From Caballeronia sordidicola (GTDB lineage: Bacteria; Pseudomonadota; Gammaproteobacteria; Burkholderiales; Burkholderiaceae), in assembly GCF_002220365.1 (NCBI RefSeq), contig NZ_MTHB01000102.1, positions 1 through 64,000 of the forward strand: a stretch of DNA of 64,000 nt. Direction: 5' to 3'. The notes beneath the pieces were generated by a model. It saw only the letters and a list, made by a program, of their open reading frames with translations. It searched no databases and was not told the origin of the DNA. Shown one piece after another: positions 18,577 through 27,504 of the stretch. Within the stretch, counting starts at the first letter, position 1, and each line of letters starts with the position of its first letter. Position numbers and translations under genes: made by a program.

Positions 18577-19413
18577 ATGTTCAACTTTCCTGCGTATGTA
18601 ACCGTCTGGGGAAGGCTTGGGCGCATCTCCTATGTCGCCCTGTCTTTGGCGGTACTGGTTTTTCTCGTTCTGCCAATACTGGTGGTGATACCGTTATCCT
18701 TCAATTCGCAGCCGTACTTCACGTACCCCTTGCCGGGATTGAGTCTTCGCTGGTACCAGGAGTTTTTTGGCAACTCGGATTGGATGCTGGCGCTTAAGAA
18801 TACACTTATCACCGGCGTCGCATCGACGGTGCTCGCTACGTTCCTGGGTGTTACTGCATCCCTTGGTCTGACAAGCAGTCGGATTCGAGGAAAGGCAATC
18901 ATCACTGGCATTTTGATTTCGCCAATGATTGTTCCGCTCATCATTACTGCAGTTGGCGTCTATTTCGCGTTCAGTCCGCTCGGACTGACGAGCAGCCTGC
19001 TTGGGCTGATTCTGGCACACGCTGCGCTCGGGGCTCCATTTGTTGTTGTGACGGTTACCGCGACACTCGCGGGATTCAACGAATCCCTTACTCGGGCAGG
19101 TCGCAATCTGGGGGCGTCTCCACTTCGCGTCTTCTTTCAGGTCAAGCTTCCGCTTATCGCTCCCGGTGTTGTGTCGGGTGCGTTGTTCGCTTTCGCAACG
19201 TCGTTCGATGAAATCGTCGTCGCGCTATTTCTCACTGGTCCGGACCAACGCACAATTCCCCGCCAGATGTGGGCCGGTATCAGAGAACAGCTAAGTCCGA
19301 CCATCCTGGCTGTTGCCACCTTGCTCGTCGCAATCTCAACGCTGTTGCTTATCACGCTGGAGCTTCTGCGTCGCCGTTCTGAGCGACTTCGCGGAATCAA
19401 CGGTGCCGTCTGA
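18577..19413 (+). CDS. ABC transporter permease, PotC type
   Basis: Second inner membrane permease (278 aa) with about six membrane segments and the EAA loop around RNLGASPLRVFFQVKLPLIAPG. A purine-rich GGGG lies just before the ATG at 18577, which starts three bases after the PotB-type stop. It forms the translocation pore together with the upstream permease. Confidence 0.9.
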   Translation: MFNFPAYVTVWGRLGRISYVALSLAVLVFLVLPILVVIPLSFNSQPYFTYPLPGLSLRWYQEFFGNSDWMLALKNTLITGVASTVLATFLGVTASLGLTSSRIRGKAIITGILISPMIVPLIITAVGVYFAFSPLGLTSSLLGLILAHAALGAPFVVVTVTATLAGFNESLTRAGRNLGASPLRVFFQVKLPLIAPGVVSGALFAFATSFDEIVVALFLTGPDQRTIPRQMWAGIREQLSPTILAVATLLVAISTLLLITLELLRRRSERLRGINGAV

Positions 19414-19457
19414 GTTCGACGTCACGCTACCTTTGCCTTTTACAGTCCAATTCCATC

Positions 19458-22400
19458 ATGCTGTCGAAAATTCATGAAATGCAGGAACAGACGTCTGACC
19501 TGTTGGTGCTGCGGCGACGTATCAAGGACGCATCCAATTTGCCCGAAGACGTGGTCGTCCGTGAGTTGATAAAAGCGGCGTATCTGGACCCAGAGACACT
19601 GTCACGTGTACAGGAACTTGCAACGCGTCTTGCGCAAGGTGTGCGCGACACACGGATAGACGCTGGCGGCGTAGACCTTCTGACCCAGGAGTTCTCTCTC
19701 GACAGCCGCGAAGGCATCGCGTTGATGTGTCTGGCCGAAGCGATGCTTCGCATTCCGGACACACCGACCCGCAATCAACTGATTCGCGACAAGATTGTCG
19801 ATGCGGACTGGCGCGCACATCTCGGGAAATCTCCCTCGTTGTTCGTGAATGCTACCGCCTGGGGTCTGCTGGTTACGGGAAAACTGCTCAAGCAGCCGGA
19901 CGAAAAATCGCTTTCAGAAGCGCTGACCAGCGTCGTCCGTAAGGGTGGCGAGGCGGTCGTGCGGTCCGGCGTGGCCTACGCGATGAGGCTGCTGGGCAAA
20001 CAGTTCGTAACGGGACAAACGATTGAGGAAGCCATTGGCGTCGCGAAATCGCGCGAAGGTCAAGGTTACCGCTTCTCCTATGACATGCTAGGTGAAGCCG
20101 CGTTGACGGAAGAAGATGCTGAAGCGTATTTCCAGTCCTATCGACACGCTATTGAAGCAATTGGTAAGGATGCCTTAACACGAGGCGTGATTGAAGGTCC
20201 GGGAGTGTCCGTCAAGATTTCAGGCCTGCATGCTCGATACGAGCTTTCGCAACGTGAACGTGTCATTGAAGAACTGTATCCCCGGCTGCTCGGCCTTGCT
20301 CAACTTGCCAAAAAATATGCAATCGGCTTCCACCTCGACCAGGAGGAATCGGCACGTTTCGATTTGACGCTCGAGATGCTTGAACGACTTTGCTTTGAGC
20401 CTAGTCTGATTGGATGGAATGGAATCGGCATTTCGCTACAGGCGTACCAGAAGCGCGGGCGTTTCGTGGCGGACTGGCTGATTGCCTTGGCTCGTTCAAC
20501 TGGCCGACGAATCAACACGCGCCTGGTCAAGGGTGCGTATTGGGATACTGAAATCAAGCTCGCCCAGGATGCTGGTAGCGAAGGGTATCCGGTCTTCACT
20601 CGCAAGGTTCACTCAGACGTCAGCTACATCGCTTGCGCAAAGGCATTGATTGCTGCCCCTGACGCCATTTTCCCGCAATTCGCGACGCACAATGCTTTCT
20701 CGATTGCGGCCGTCCATACGCTCGCAGGCAACATTGACTATGAATTCCAATGCCTGCATGGCATGGGGGAAAGCGTTTACGACCAGGTGGTCGGGCCAGG
20801 CAAATTGGGCCGCGCTTGTCGCGTGTATGCTCCCGTCGGCCCACATGCGACGCTGTTGGCCTACCTGGTTCGACGCCTTCTCGAAAATGGTGCCAACTCG
20901 TCTTTCGTCAATCAGGTCGTCGACCCGAATGTCAGCATCGCCGACATTGTTGTAAGTCCGCTCGAAAAAGCCGCGCGCACGAATGGCCGGATGCACGACG
21001 GTATTCCAAGCCCGCGCAACGTCTTGCCGGGACGGGTGAATGCTGCAGCGCTCCGTTTAAGTTCTTCTGATGGCTTTGCCAAGGCTGTCGGCGAGCTGCG
21101 AAGCGCACGTGTAAATGTACGGTCGATAGTTGCCGGTGGTGTTGTGACTGACTCGGATGCGACCAATCTGGTCTATAGCGCCGCAGATTCGACAGAGGTA
21201 ATCGGCAGCATCGATACCTGTCGTCCCGGCGCAATCGAAGGTGCTTTGCAGGGAGCGACCGAGGGTTGGGCGCAGTGGAGCGACTCCGGCGTCCAATTCC
21301 GCGGCACCGTGCTCGAAAACGTCGCCAACAACCTTGAGGAGCGCGGTGCTTCGCTTGGAGCGCTGCTTGTACTTGAGACTGGCGCAACGATGGCCGAAGC
21401 CGCGGAGGAGATTCGAAGCGCGGTCAATATGTGTCGTCTCTATGCGTACGAACTTCGCGCCGAACGATGGCTACAGAATAGCAGGCCGCTTGGCGTTGTT
21501 GTCTGCATTGCATCGAGTTTCAATCCGTTGATGACGTTGGTCGGGCAGCTGTCTTCGGCGCTCGCTGCGGGGAACGGCGTTATTGCAAAGCCGGCGCAAT
21601 GCGGTTCCCTTGTCGCCTATGAAATCGTGACCACGTTTTTGCGTGCGGGGGTTCCATCGCTCGCGCTGCAACTGGTGCTTGGGAACGGAGAGTCTGCGGG
21701 ACGTGCTCTAGTCATGGACCGCCGTGTCAAGGCAATTATGTTTTCTGGAAGCCAGGACGCAGCGGCCAGAATCTCCACCCAAGTATCCGCATTGGCGCAG
21801 CCACCCAAACTGCTGTTCTCGCTTCGCAGCGTGAACGCGATGATTGTCGACAGTTCTGCTCTGCCCGAGCAGGTGATCCTTGACGCGACAGTCTCTGCGT
21901 TCACTTCCGCTGGTCAGTCGGCCATGGCACTGCGAATTCTGTGTCTTCAGGACTCCATTGCAGAAAAAACTCTGAAAATGCTGAAGGGCATACTCAGCGA
22001 GCGTGCCACTGGGAATCCGCTGGACGCGGCTACTGACATCGGGCCTGTAGCGACCCAAGACATCAAGACGGTTGCCGAGTCGTACCTTCAGCGACTGCAG
22101 CAGGCGGGATTTGCGGTGACGCGTGGCCGGCCAGTCAAGGATATGCGCAATGGAAACTTCGTGTGCCCAGCTATCGTAGACCTGGGCATCGCAGAAAACA
22201 TCAGCTCGGTGGTTCCTGGCGTGAGCGGCCCAATTCTTCACGTCGTGCGTTACCGGACAGGCGAATTGGCCGACCTTGTGGAGCGGCTCAACGCAGTCGG
22301 GTGCGGTGTGCTGGGCCTGCATACCCGAATCAACGAGGCAACAGGCAAATTGCTCTCGAAGACGACGGCTAGCAGCGTCTGCGTGAATCGCGCGATGCAT

Positions 22401-23207
22401 TCCACTTTTATCGGCATGCAGCCGTCCGGGGGTTTCGGGGCCACCGGTAGCGGCCCGATGATGGCAGGCCCGCTTTCGCTGTCATCCCTGACCGCACAAG
22501 GTAGCCATCAACTTGCTCCCGAAGAAGGTCCTTTCGTCTCGACCAACAACCTGGCGAGCAAATTCTATGAATTTCCCATCGAGAACGGTTCTGGCCGATT
22601 CCATGACCGGCGGGACGCATTGGCGACGGAGAAAGCTCGTCGCCGGAAGTCGGTCGATGCACTTTTCGCAATGATGTCGGTTGCTGGCAGGTCAAGCAGC
22701 TCCGGTCTCAGGGACGAACTCACCCGCCTCATCGCACGGTCGGACCCAGTCACTTTGCCAGCGCTCGCGGGAGAAGAAAATACGCTCGAATTCTTGCCCC
22801 GCGGAATGGTGCTATGCGTATCAGGAAAAGACGATGAGGTTGTATTTCAGGCAATGATCGCTAGTGCTTTCGGTAACAGCGTGTTGATTGCACCGTGCGA
22901 GAGTGCTCAAGCAGTTAAAGGCGAACTGGGTGAGCGTTGTTTCATTGCCGAGACGGCGGAGTTTCAAAGCTTTGTCGAGGGTCGACGCTCCGCGGCATCT
23001 GTTGCTGTCGTTTTAACTCCGGCGAGGACGCTGCTCCCTGATGGCCTTGCGGGCGCATGCATGAATGGACGGATCCCCGTTGTCGAGACAGATTTCGCAA
23101 GCGGCTGTGACTTCACAAGCCTCATAAGAGAAAGATTGACGACGGTGAACGCCAGTGCAGCAGGCGGAAATACCCAGTTGATGGTGCTAAGCGAAGGTGC
23201 CTTGTAA
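19458..23207 (+). CDS. putA: PutA-like protein: intact proline dehydrogenase half, degenerate P5C dehydrogenase half
   Basis: Long PutA (1249 aa) without the N-terminal ribbon-helix-helix domain, so not a self-repressor. The FAD-dependent proline dehydrogenase barrel (about residues 200-500) keeps Asp294, Lys358 (LVKGAYWD), Tyr457 and Arg472-Arg473 (YLVRRLLENGA). The aldehyde dehydrogenase domain (about 590-1030) has lost its chemistry: the Glu of the usual ETGGKN is Ser788 (FSLRSVN), and the Cys of the usual AGQRCSALR is Ala822 (AGQSAMALR). It should release P5C rather than glutamate. The complete P5C dehydrogenase at 6473 can take over. Its place between permeases and binding protein suggests proline or an N-methylproline relative as substrate. 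Confidence 0.9.
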   Translation: MLSKIHEMQEQTSDLLVLRRRIKDASNLPEDVVVRELIKAAYLDPETLSRVQELATRLAQGVRDTRIDAGGVDLLTQEFSLDSREGIALMCLAEAMLRIPDTPTRNQLIRDKIVDADWRAHLGKSPSLFVNATAWGLLVTGKLLKQPDEKSLSEALTSVVRKGGEAVVRSGVAYAMRLLGKQFVTGQTIEEAIGVAKSREGQGYRFSYDMLGEAALTEEDAEAYFQSYRHAIEAIGKDALTRGVIEGPGVSVKISGLHARYELSQRERVIEELYPRLLGLAQLAKKYAIGFHLDQEESARFDLTLEMLERLCFEPSLIGWNGIGISLQAYQKRGRFVADWLIALARSTGRRINTRLVKGAYWDTEIKLAQDAGSEGYPVFTRKVHSDVSYIACAKALIAAPDAIFPQFATHNAFSIAAVHTLAGNIDYEFQCLHGMGESVYDQVVGPGKLGRACRVYAPVGPHATLLAYLVRRLLENGANSSFVNQVVDPNVSIADIVVSPLEKAARTNGRMHDGIPSPRNVLPGRVNAAALRLSSSDGFAKAVGELRSARVNVRSIVAGGVVTDSDATNLVYSAADSTEVIGSIDTCRPGAIEGALQGATEGWAQWSDSGVQFRGTVLENVANNLEERGASLGALLVLETGATMAEAAEEIRSAVNMCRLYAYELRAERWLQNSRPLGVVVCIASSFNPLMTLVGQLSSALAAGNGVIAKPAQCGSLVAYEIVTTFLRAGVPSLALQLVLGNGESAGRALVMDRRVKAIMFSGSQDAAARISTQVSALAQPPKLLFSLRSVNAMIVDSSALPEQVILDATVSAFTSAGQSAMALRILCLQDSIAEKTLKMLKGILSERATGNPLDAATDIGPVATQDIKTVAESYLQRLQQAGFAVTRGRPVKDMRNGNFVCPAIVDLGIAENISSVVPGVSGPILHVVRYRTGELADLVERLNAVGCGVLGLHTRINEATGKLLSKTTASSVCVNRAMHSTFIGMQPSGGFGATGSGPMMAGPLSLSSLTAQGSHQLAPEEGPFVSTNNLASKFYEFPIENGSGRFHDRRDALATEKARRRKSVDALFAMMSVAGRSSSSGLRDELTRLIARSDPVTLPALAGEENTLEFLPRGMVLCVSGKDDEVVFQAMIASAFGNSVLIAPCESAQAVKGELGERCFIAETAEFQSFVEGRRSAASVAVVLTPARTLLPDGLAGACMNGRIPVVETDFASGCDFTSLIRERLTTVNASAAGGNTQLMVLSEGAL

Positions 23208-23345
23208 CGATGGCCCGGTGCTTCCTGCCCATGATAGGGAAGCTTCGAGTTGATGGTGAAGTCGGAAGCAGTAGAAGTAATCTCTTAACCCTGGAAATCG
23301 ATGGGCGATTTCGTACCATCTGACGACGAGAAGGAACATAACGAA

Positions 23346-24422
23346 ATGAAATTTCACACGAAATTGACCGCGCAGGCTATCGCCCTCGTTGCTTTTGGCA
23401 CAGTGAGCTTGTCTGCTAGTGCAGGCGACCTGGTGTTTGCAAGCTGGGGTGGCTCGTACCAGGACTCACAGGTCGCACTGGCGTCGAAGCCCTTTGGTGC
23501 GCAGACCGGCACCAATGTCAAGACCGACACCTATAACGGCGGCATTGCACAGATTCGGAGTCAGGTTCAAACGAATAACGTGACCTGGGACGTAGTCGAC
23601 ATGCAACTCGCCGATGCAACCCGCGCCTGTGATGAGGGACTGCTCGAGAAAATCGACTCCGCGTCGCTTCCACCAGCAAAAGGTGGGGCGGCTGCCAAAG
23701 CTGACTTTCTGCCCGGTGGATTGTCGGATTGCATGGTCGGCAATGTATCGTGGTCGACGATGGTTGCCTACAACAAGGATGCATTCAAAAGCGGCGAACC
23801 GAAGACGATTGCCGACTTCTTCGACCTGAAGCGTTTTCCCGGAAAACGTGGCCTGAAAAAATCGCCGGAGACGGCAGTCGAATTTGCCTTGCTGGCGGAC
23901 GGCGTGAAGCCGGCCGACGTTTATAAGGTCCTGGCGACGCCAGAGGGCGTTAACCGTGCGTTCAAGAAGCTTGACACCATCAAATCGTCGATTGTCTGGT
24001 GGGATGCAGGCGCTCAGCCGCCGCAACTCCTCGCGGACCGTGAAGTCACGATGACTAGCGCGTATCCGAATCGCATTCTCGTCGCAGTTCAACAGGACAA
24101 GAAACCATTCGGCTTCCTGTGGGATGGTGAGGTTATGAACATTGAGGGTCTGGCCATCGTCAAAGGAACGAAAAACCTCAAGTCGGCCCAGGATTTTGTG
24201 AAGTTCTCAACGAACACGGAATCGCTGGCGAAACTCGCTTCCGCGACTGGCTTGGGCCCGATGCGAAAGTCTTCGATTGCACTGGTCGACCCGAAGGTGG
24301 CGCCGTATCTGCCGACGAATCCGGCAAACTCGAAGGGTGCGGTCGCCTCAGACATCAGTTTCTGGGCCGACCATTCCGACGACCTGAATCAAAAATTTGC
24401 GGTGTGGCTCGGAACGAATTAA
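23346..24422 (+). CDS. ABC transporter periplasmic substrate-binding protein (PotD/opine type)
   Basis: Extracellular solute-binding protein of 358 residues. A signal peptide covers about residues 1-26 (KFHTKLTAQAIALVAFG...SASA), and the mature part starts with DLVFASWGGSYQDSQ, typical of spermidine/putrescine- and opine-type binders. ATG 23346 is chosen because it starts the signal peptide and has AAGGA upstream; an in-frame start 45 bases earlier would mask it. It completes the importer encoded from 16055, with putA lying in between. Confidence 0.9.
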   Translation: MKFHTKLTAQAIALVAFGTVSLSASAGDLVFASWGGSYQDSQVALASKPFGAQTGTNVKTDTYNGGIAQIRSQVQTNNVTWDVVDMQLADATRACDEGLLEKIDSASLPPAKGGAAAKADFLPGGLSDCMVGNVSWSTMVAYNKDAFKSGEPKTIADFFDLKRFPGKRGLKKSPETAVEFALLADGVKPADVYKVLATPEGVNRAFKKLDTIKSSIVWWDAGAQPPQLLADREVTMTSAYPNRILVAVQQDKKPFGFLWDGEVMNIEGLAIVKGTKNLKSAQDFVKFSTNTESLAKLASATGLGPMRKSSIALVDPKVAPYLPTNPANSKGAVASDISFWADHSDDLNQKFAVWLGTN

Positions 24423-24640
24423 AGGCTTTCTCGGGGTTTGCTCACGGCGATTGCAGGCGGGGCAAACCACGGGCTCGCCGAACTTCATTCAGCGTAGCAG
24501 CGGGCAAGCTGAAACCCCGACCGCCGGACGGTCGGGCTGATGGCTGACCAACTTACGATGGAGGACGCTCGGATGCCAGCGCGCAGCGGGCCACATCAAC
24601 CCGTGCGCAAGGTGCGGACGGCCATGTTTCTGAGTCTCGC

Positions 24641-24707
24641 ATAATTTCAAGTAATGGCATTAGAAAGAATAAAGCGCATTGACGGTCCTTTTCGTCAATC
24701 CAATACT
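24641..24707 (+). promoter_or_regulatory. Regulon promoter A: LysR-type box plus TTGACG-N17-AATACT
   Basis: Dyad ATAATTTCAAGTAAT at 24641-24655 (T-N11-A type), then AATAAAGCG, -35 TTGACG 24679-24684 and -10 AATACT 24702-24707 with a 17-base spacer. The dyad centre is about 66 bases before the expected start point, the usual place of a LysR activator's main site. Three near-identical copies occur at 29431, 33064 (minus) and 34444. It should drive the reductase-fdhA pair, with a leader of about 155 bases. Confidence 0.8.
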
Positions 24708-24868
24708 TAGATCGTGGCTGGAGACATGTAATTCCGAGGCACTCGACTGTATCCGCAGCGACGCGACTCTCGCTTCTGCTGTTATGAATTGCCAGCATGC
24801 CAAATCAATCCGTAAGCAGGCCTCGGGTGTCTGAGCGTTGTCCCGAGCACTAAACACGCAGACATACC

Positions 24869-25999
24869 ATGAATCTCTTTGATCCAATCTTCGACCCCGC
24901 ATCTGCCGACAGCGACCGGCTCGCTAATCCCGGTACTTGGGAGCACGGCGCTCGCCAATGGGCAAGTAGCGAACAGCAAGCGCTACAGTGTTGTCGCGTG
25001 GTCGACGAAACTCACGACGTTAGGACTTTCGAGTTCCGGACCACCGATGGTCTGCCGGTTCGCTTCGAGCCCGGTCAATTCATGACGATTTCGGCCACCG
25101 TCGGCGGTCAATCCGTGCAACGCTGTTACACCATCTCGTCGCCGCCCACCCGACCATTCCTCGTTTCCATCACTGTAAAGCGCGTTCCCGGCGGCGTAGT
25201 GTCTAACTGGCTCCACGACAATATGAAGCCCGGTGTCCAGTTGCTCGCGTATGGCCCGTCGGGCGCGTTCACGCCGACAGCGTCCAAGGCCCCGAAGCTT
25301 CTCTATCTGTCTGCGGGTTCGGGGGTCACACCGTTGATGTCGATGACGCGCTCGAGCATCGACTTAGGCCTCAACCGCGACATCATTTTCATTCACAGCG
25401 CTCGAACGCCGGCAGACATCGTTTTCCGAGACGAGCTGCAACGCCTGGTGGCGCTTTCGTCCCGTCTACGAGTTTTCTTCGTGTGCGAGGGCACCGGCAA
25501 CGAAGCTGATTGGACTGGCCCGATTGGTCGCCTCAGCCTACTGCAGCTCTCTGAGTGGGTACCGGACCTTGCAGATCGTGAGGTGTTCACGTGTGGCCCC
25601 GCCGGGTACATGAACGCCGTAAGAGACATTCTGCGAAGCGGCAACCACGACCCGGCACGCTATCACCAGGAAAGCTTCGACATCACCGCTGATGTTGCAC
25701 CCGAGCCCGTCGAGGCTCAGGTAATACCCGCGCAGCACACATTCACAGTCACACTTTCCCGCTCATCACGAAGCTTCACAATGAGCCCGTCGGAAACCGT
25801 ACTCTCGGCAGCGAAGAAAGCAGGCGTGGCCATTCCTTCGTCGTGTAGCCAAGGGATGTGCGGAACCTGCAAAACCAAAGTGCTCGAAGGCACCGTCGAT
25901 ATGAAACACAACGGCGGAATTCGGGAACGAGAGGTTGCGAAGGGCTTCAGACTCCTCTGCTGCAGCCGACCTACTTCAGACCTCGTCCTAGAACTGTAA
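24869..25999 (+). CDS. Rieske oxygenase reductase: FAD/NAD ferredoxin reductase with C-terminal [2Fe-2S]
   Basis: Electron donor protein (376 aa) of the GbcB / stachydrine demethylase reductase type. Domains in order: FAD-binding barrel with RCYTISSPP (about residue 87), NAD(P)-binding with YLSAGSGVTPLMSM and FTCGPAGYM, then a plant-type ferredoxin with CSQGMCGTCKTKV and a fourth Cys in LLCCS. It most likely feeds electrons to the Rieske oxygenase at 34569, which shares the same promoter type although 9 kb away. Formaldehyde dehydrogenase follows in the same direction, fitting an N-demethylation role. Confidence 0.88.
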   Translation: MNLFDPIFDPASADSDRLANPGTWEHGARQWASSEQQALQCCRVVDETHDVRTFEFRTTDGLPVRFEPGQFMTISATVGGQSVQRCYTISSPPTRPFLVSITVKRVPGGVVSNWLHDNMKPGVQLLAYGPSGAFTPTASKAPKLLYLSAGSGVTPLMSMTRSSIDLGLNRDIIFIHSARTPADIVFRDELQRLVALSSRLRVFFVCEGTGNEADWTGPIGRLSLLQLSEWVPDLADREVFTCGPAGYMNAVRDILRSGNHDPARYHQESFDITADVAPEPVEAQVIPAQHTFTVTLSRSSRSFTMSPSETVLSAAKKAGVAIPSSCSQGMCGTCKTKVLEGTVDMKHNGGIREREVAKGFRLLCCSRPTSDLVLEL

Positions 26000-26174
26000 T
26001 CCTTCGATCAAGCGCATAGGCAGGTGCCGTTCGAGGGCCTGCCGCGAAAAGTATCCCTATTGAAGTGTTGGGCGGCATTTGAAGTCACGCAGCCTCCGAA
26101 ATACGTCTGGCTGCGGTGCAGTGCCAGCTTCGACAAAAGTCGCGGCTCGTGAATCTACAAAACTGGAGACATCT

Positions 26175-27377
26175 ATGTCAGGAAATCGCGGAGTCGTCTA
26201 CGTCGGGCCCGGCAAGGTCGAAGTACGCAGTATCGCTTTTCCGGAACTCACGGACCCATCCGGCCGGAAAGCCAATCACGGCGTCATCCTGCGCGTTGTG
26301 GCTACCAATATCTGCGGGTCCGACCAGCACATGGTTCGCGGCCGCACAACCGCGCCGGCCGGCCTCGTGCTTGGCCACGAAATCACTGGCGAGGTAATCG
26401 AGGTTGGCTCGGATGTGATGACGCTACAGAAGGGCGACCTTGTCTCGGTGCCGTTCAATGTCGCGTGTGGCCGCTGTCCGATGTGCAAGGCGCAGAATAC
26501 GGGCGTCTGTTTGAACGTCAACCCAGGTCGGCCAGGCGGCGCATACGGCTACGTCGACATGGGCGGATGGATTGGCGGGCAAGCCGAGTTCGTCATGGTT
26601 CCGTTTGCGGACTTCAATTTGCTCAAATTCCCAGACCGAGACCGTGCAATGTCGAAGATTCGGGACCTGACTTGCCTATCAGACATTCTACCGACGGGTT
26701 ATCACGGTGCCGTAACAGCCGGCGTCACGCCTGGCGCAACCGTGTACGTTGCAGGGGCCGGTCCTGTAGGCATGGCGGCTGCCGCTTCCGCCCGACTGCT
26801 TGGCGCCGCCGTGACCATCGTCGGGGATGTTAATCCGACGCGACTAGAGCACGCCCGAAAGGTTGGTTTCGAAACCGTCGACCTGTCGCTCGATGTTTCC
26901 ATGTCGGACCAGATTGCTAACCTGCTGGGCGAGCCGGAAGTGGACTGCGCCATTGATTGCGTCGGCTTTGAAGCCCGCGGGCACGGTCATGCTGGCTCAC
27001 AGGCCGAAGCACCGGCAACCGTGCTCAACTCACTGATGGAAGTTACGCGAGTCGCGGGCAAGATAGGCATCCCTGGCCTGTACGTTACCGACGACCCCGG
27101 CGGTGTGGATGCCGCCGCAAAGCATGGCAACCTTTCTGTTCGGCTCGGTCTTGGTTGGGCCAAATCACATTCCTTCTTTACAGGCCAGACACCTGTGATG
27201 AAGTACAACCGTAACTTGATGCGGGCCATTCTCTGGGACCGCCTTAATATCGCCGAAATCGTCAACGTGTCAGTAATCAGGCTTGACGACGCGCCCGGTG
27301 GCTACGCCGAATTCGACTCGGGCGTATCCAAGAAATTCGTAATTGACCCGCACAACAGCCTCAAAGCAGCAGCCTGA
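26175..27377 (+). CDS. fdhA: Glutathione-independent formaldehyde dehydrogenase
   Basis: Zinc- and tightly NAD-bound medium-chain dehydrogenase that oxidises formaldehyde to formate without glutathione (400 aa). Catalytic zinc region NICGSDQHMVRG; structural zinc cysteines in CGRCPMCKAQNTGVC; HEITGEV; NAD motif VAGAGPVGMAAAASARLLG. It starts MSGNRGVVYVGPGKVEV as in Pseudomonas PFDH; ATG 26175 is therefore preferred over an upstream in-frame ATG at 26079. It removes formaldehyde made by the Rieske and FAD demethylases and is probably in one unit with the reductase. Confidence 0.93.
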   Translation: MSGNRGVVYVGPGKVEVRSIAFPELTDPSGRKANHGVILRVVATNICGSDQHMVRGRTTAPAGLVLGHEITGEVIEVGSDVMTLQKGDLVSVPFNVACGRCPMCKAQNTGVCLNVNPGRPGGAYGYVDMGGWIGGQAEFVMVPFADFNLLKFPDRDRAMSKIRDLTCLSDILPTGYHGAVTAGVTPGATVYVAGAGPVGMAAAASARLLGAAVTIVGDVNPTRLEHARKVGFETVDLSLDVSMSDQIANLLGEPEVDCAIDCVGFEARGHGHAGSQAEAPATVLNSLMEVTRVAGKIGIPGLYVTDDPGGVDAAAKHGNLSVRLGLGWAKSHSFFTGQTPVMKYNRNLMRAILWDRLNIAEIVNVSVIRLDDAPGGYAEFDSGVSKKFVIDPHNSLKAAA

Positions 27378-27478
27378 GGCCGGTTTCAAAAAGGTTAGAC
27401 CGAGCTTCCCCTGCCGTTTGTCAAATTGAAGGTCGGGAATACGCAGGCGCTACGCGCACCACTCCAAGGTTGAAATTG

Positions 27479-27503
27479 AGCCGGCTCACGCCGGCTTCTT
27501 TTT
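27479..27503 (+). terminator. Terminator of the reductase-fdhA unit and intron target
   Basis: Stem AGCCGGC / GCCGGCT with a TCAC loop, then TCTTTTT. The group II intron starts immediately after the T run at 27505, the classic insertion site of group IIC introns. Confidence 0.85.
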
Positions 27504-27504
27504 G

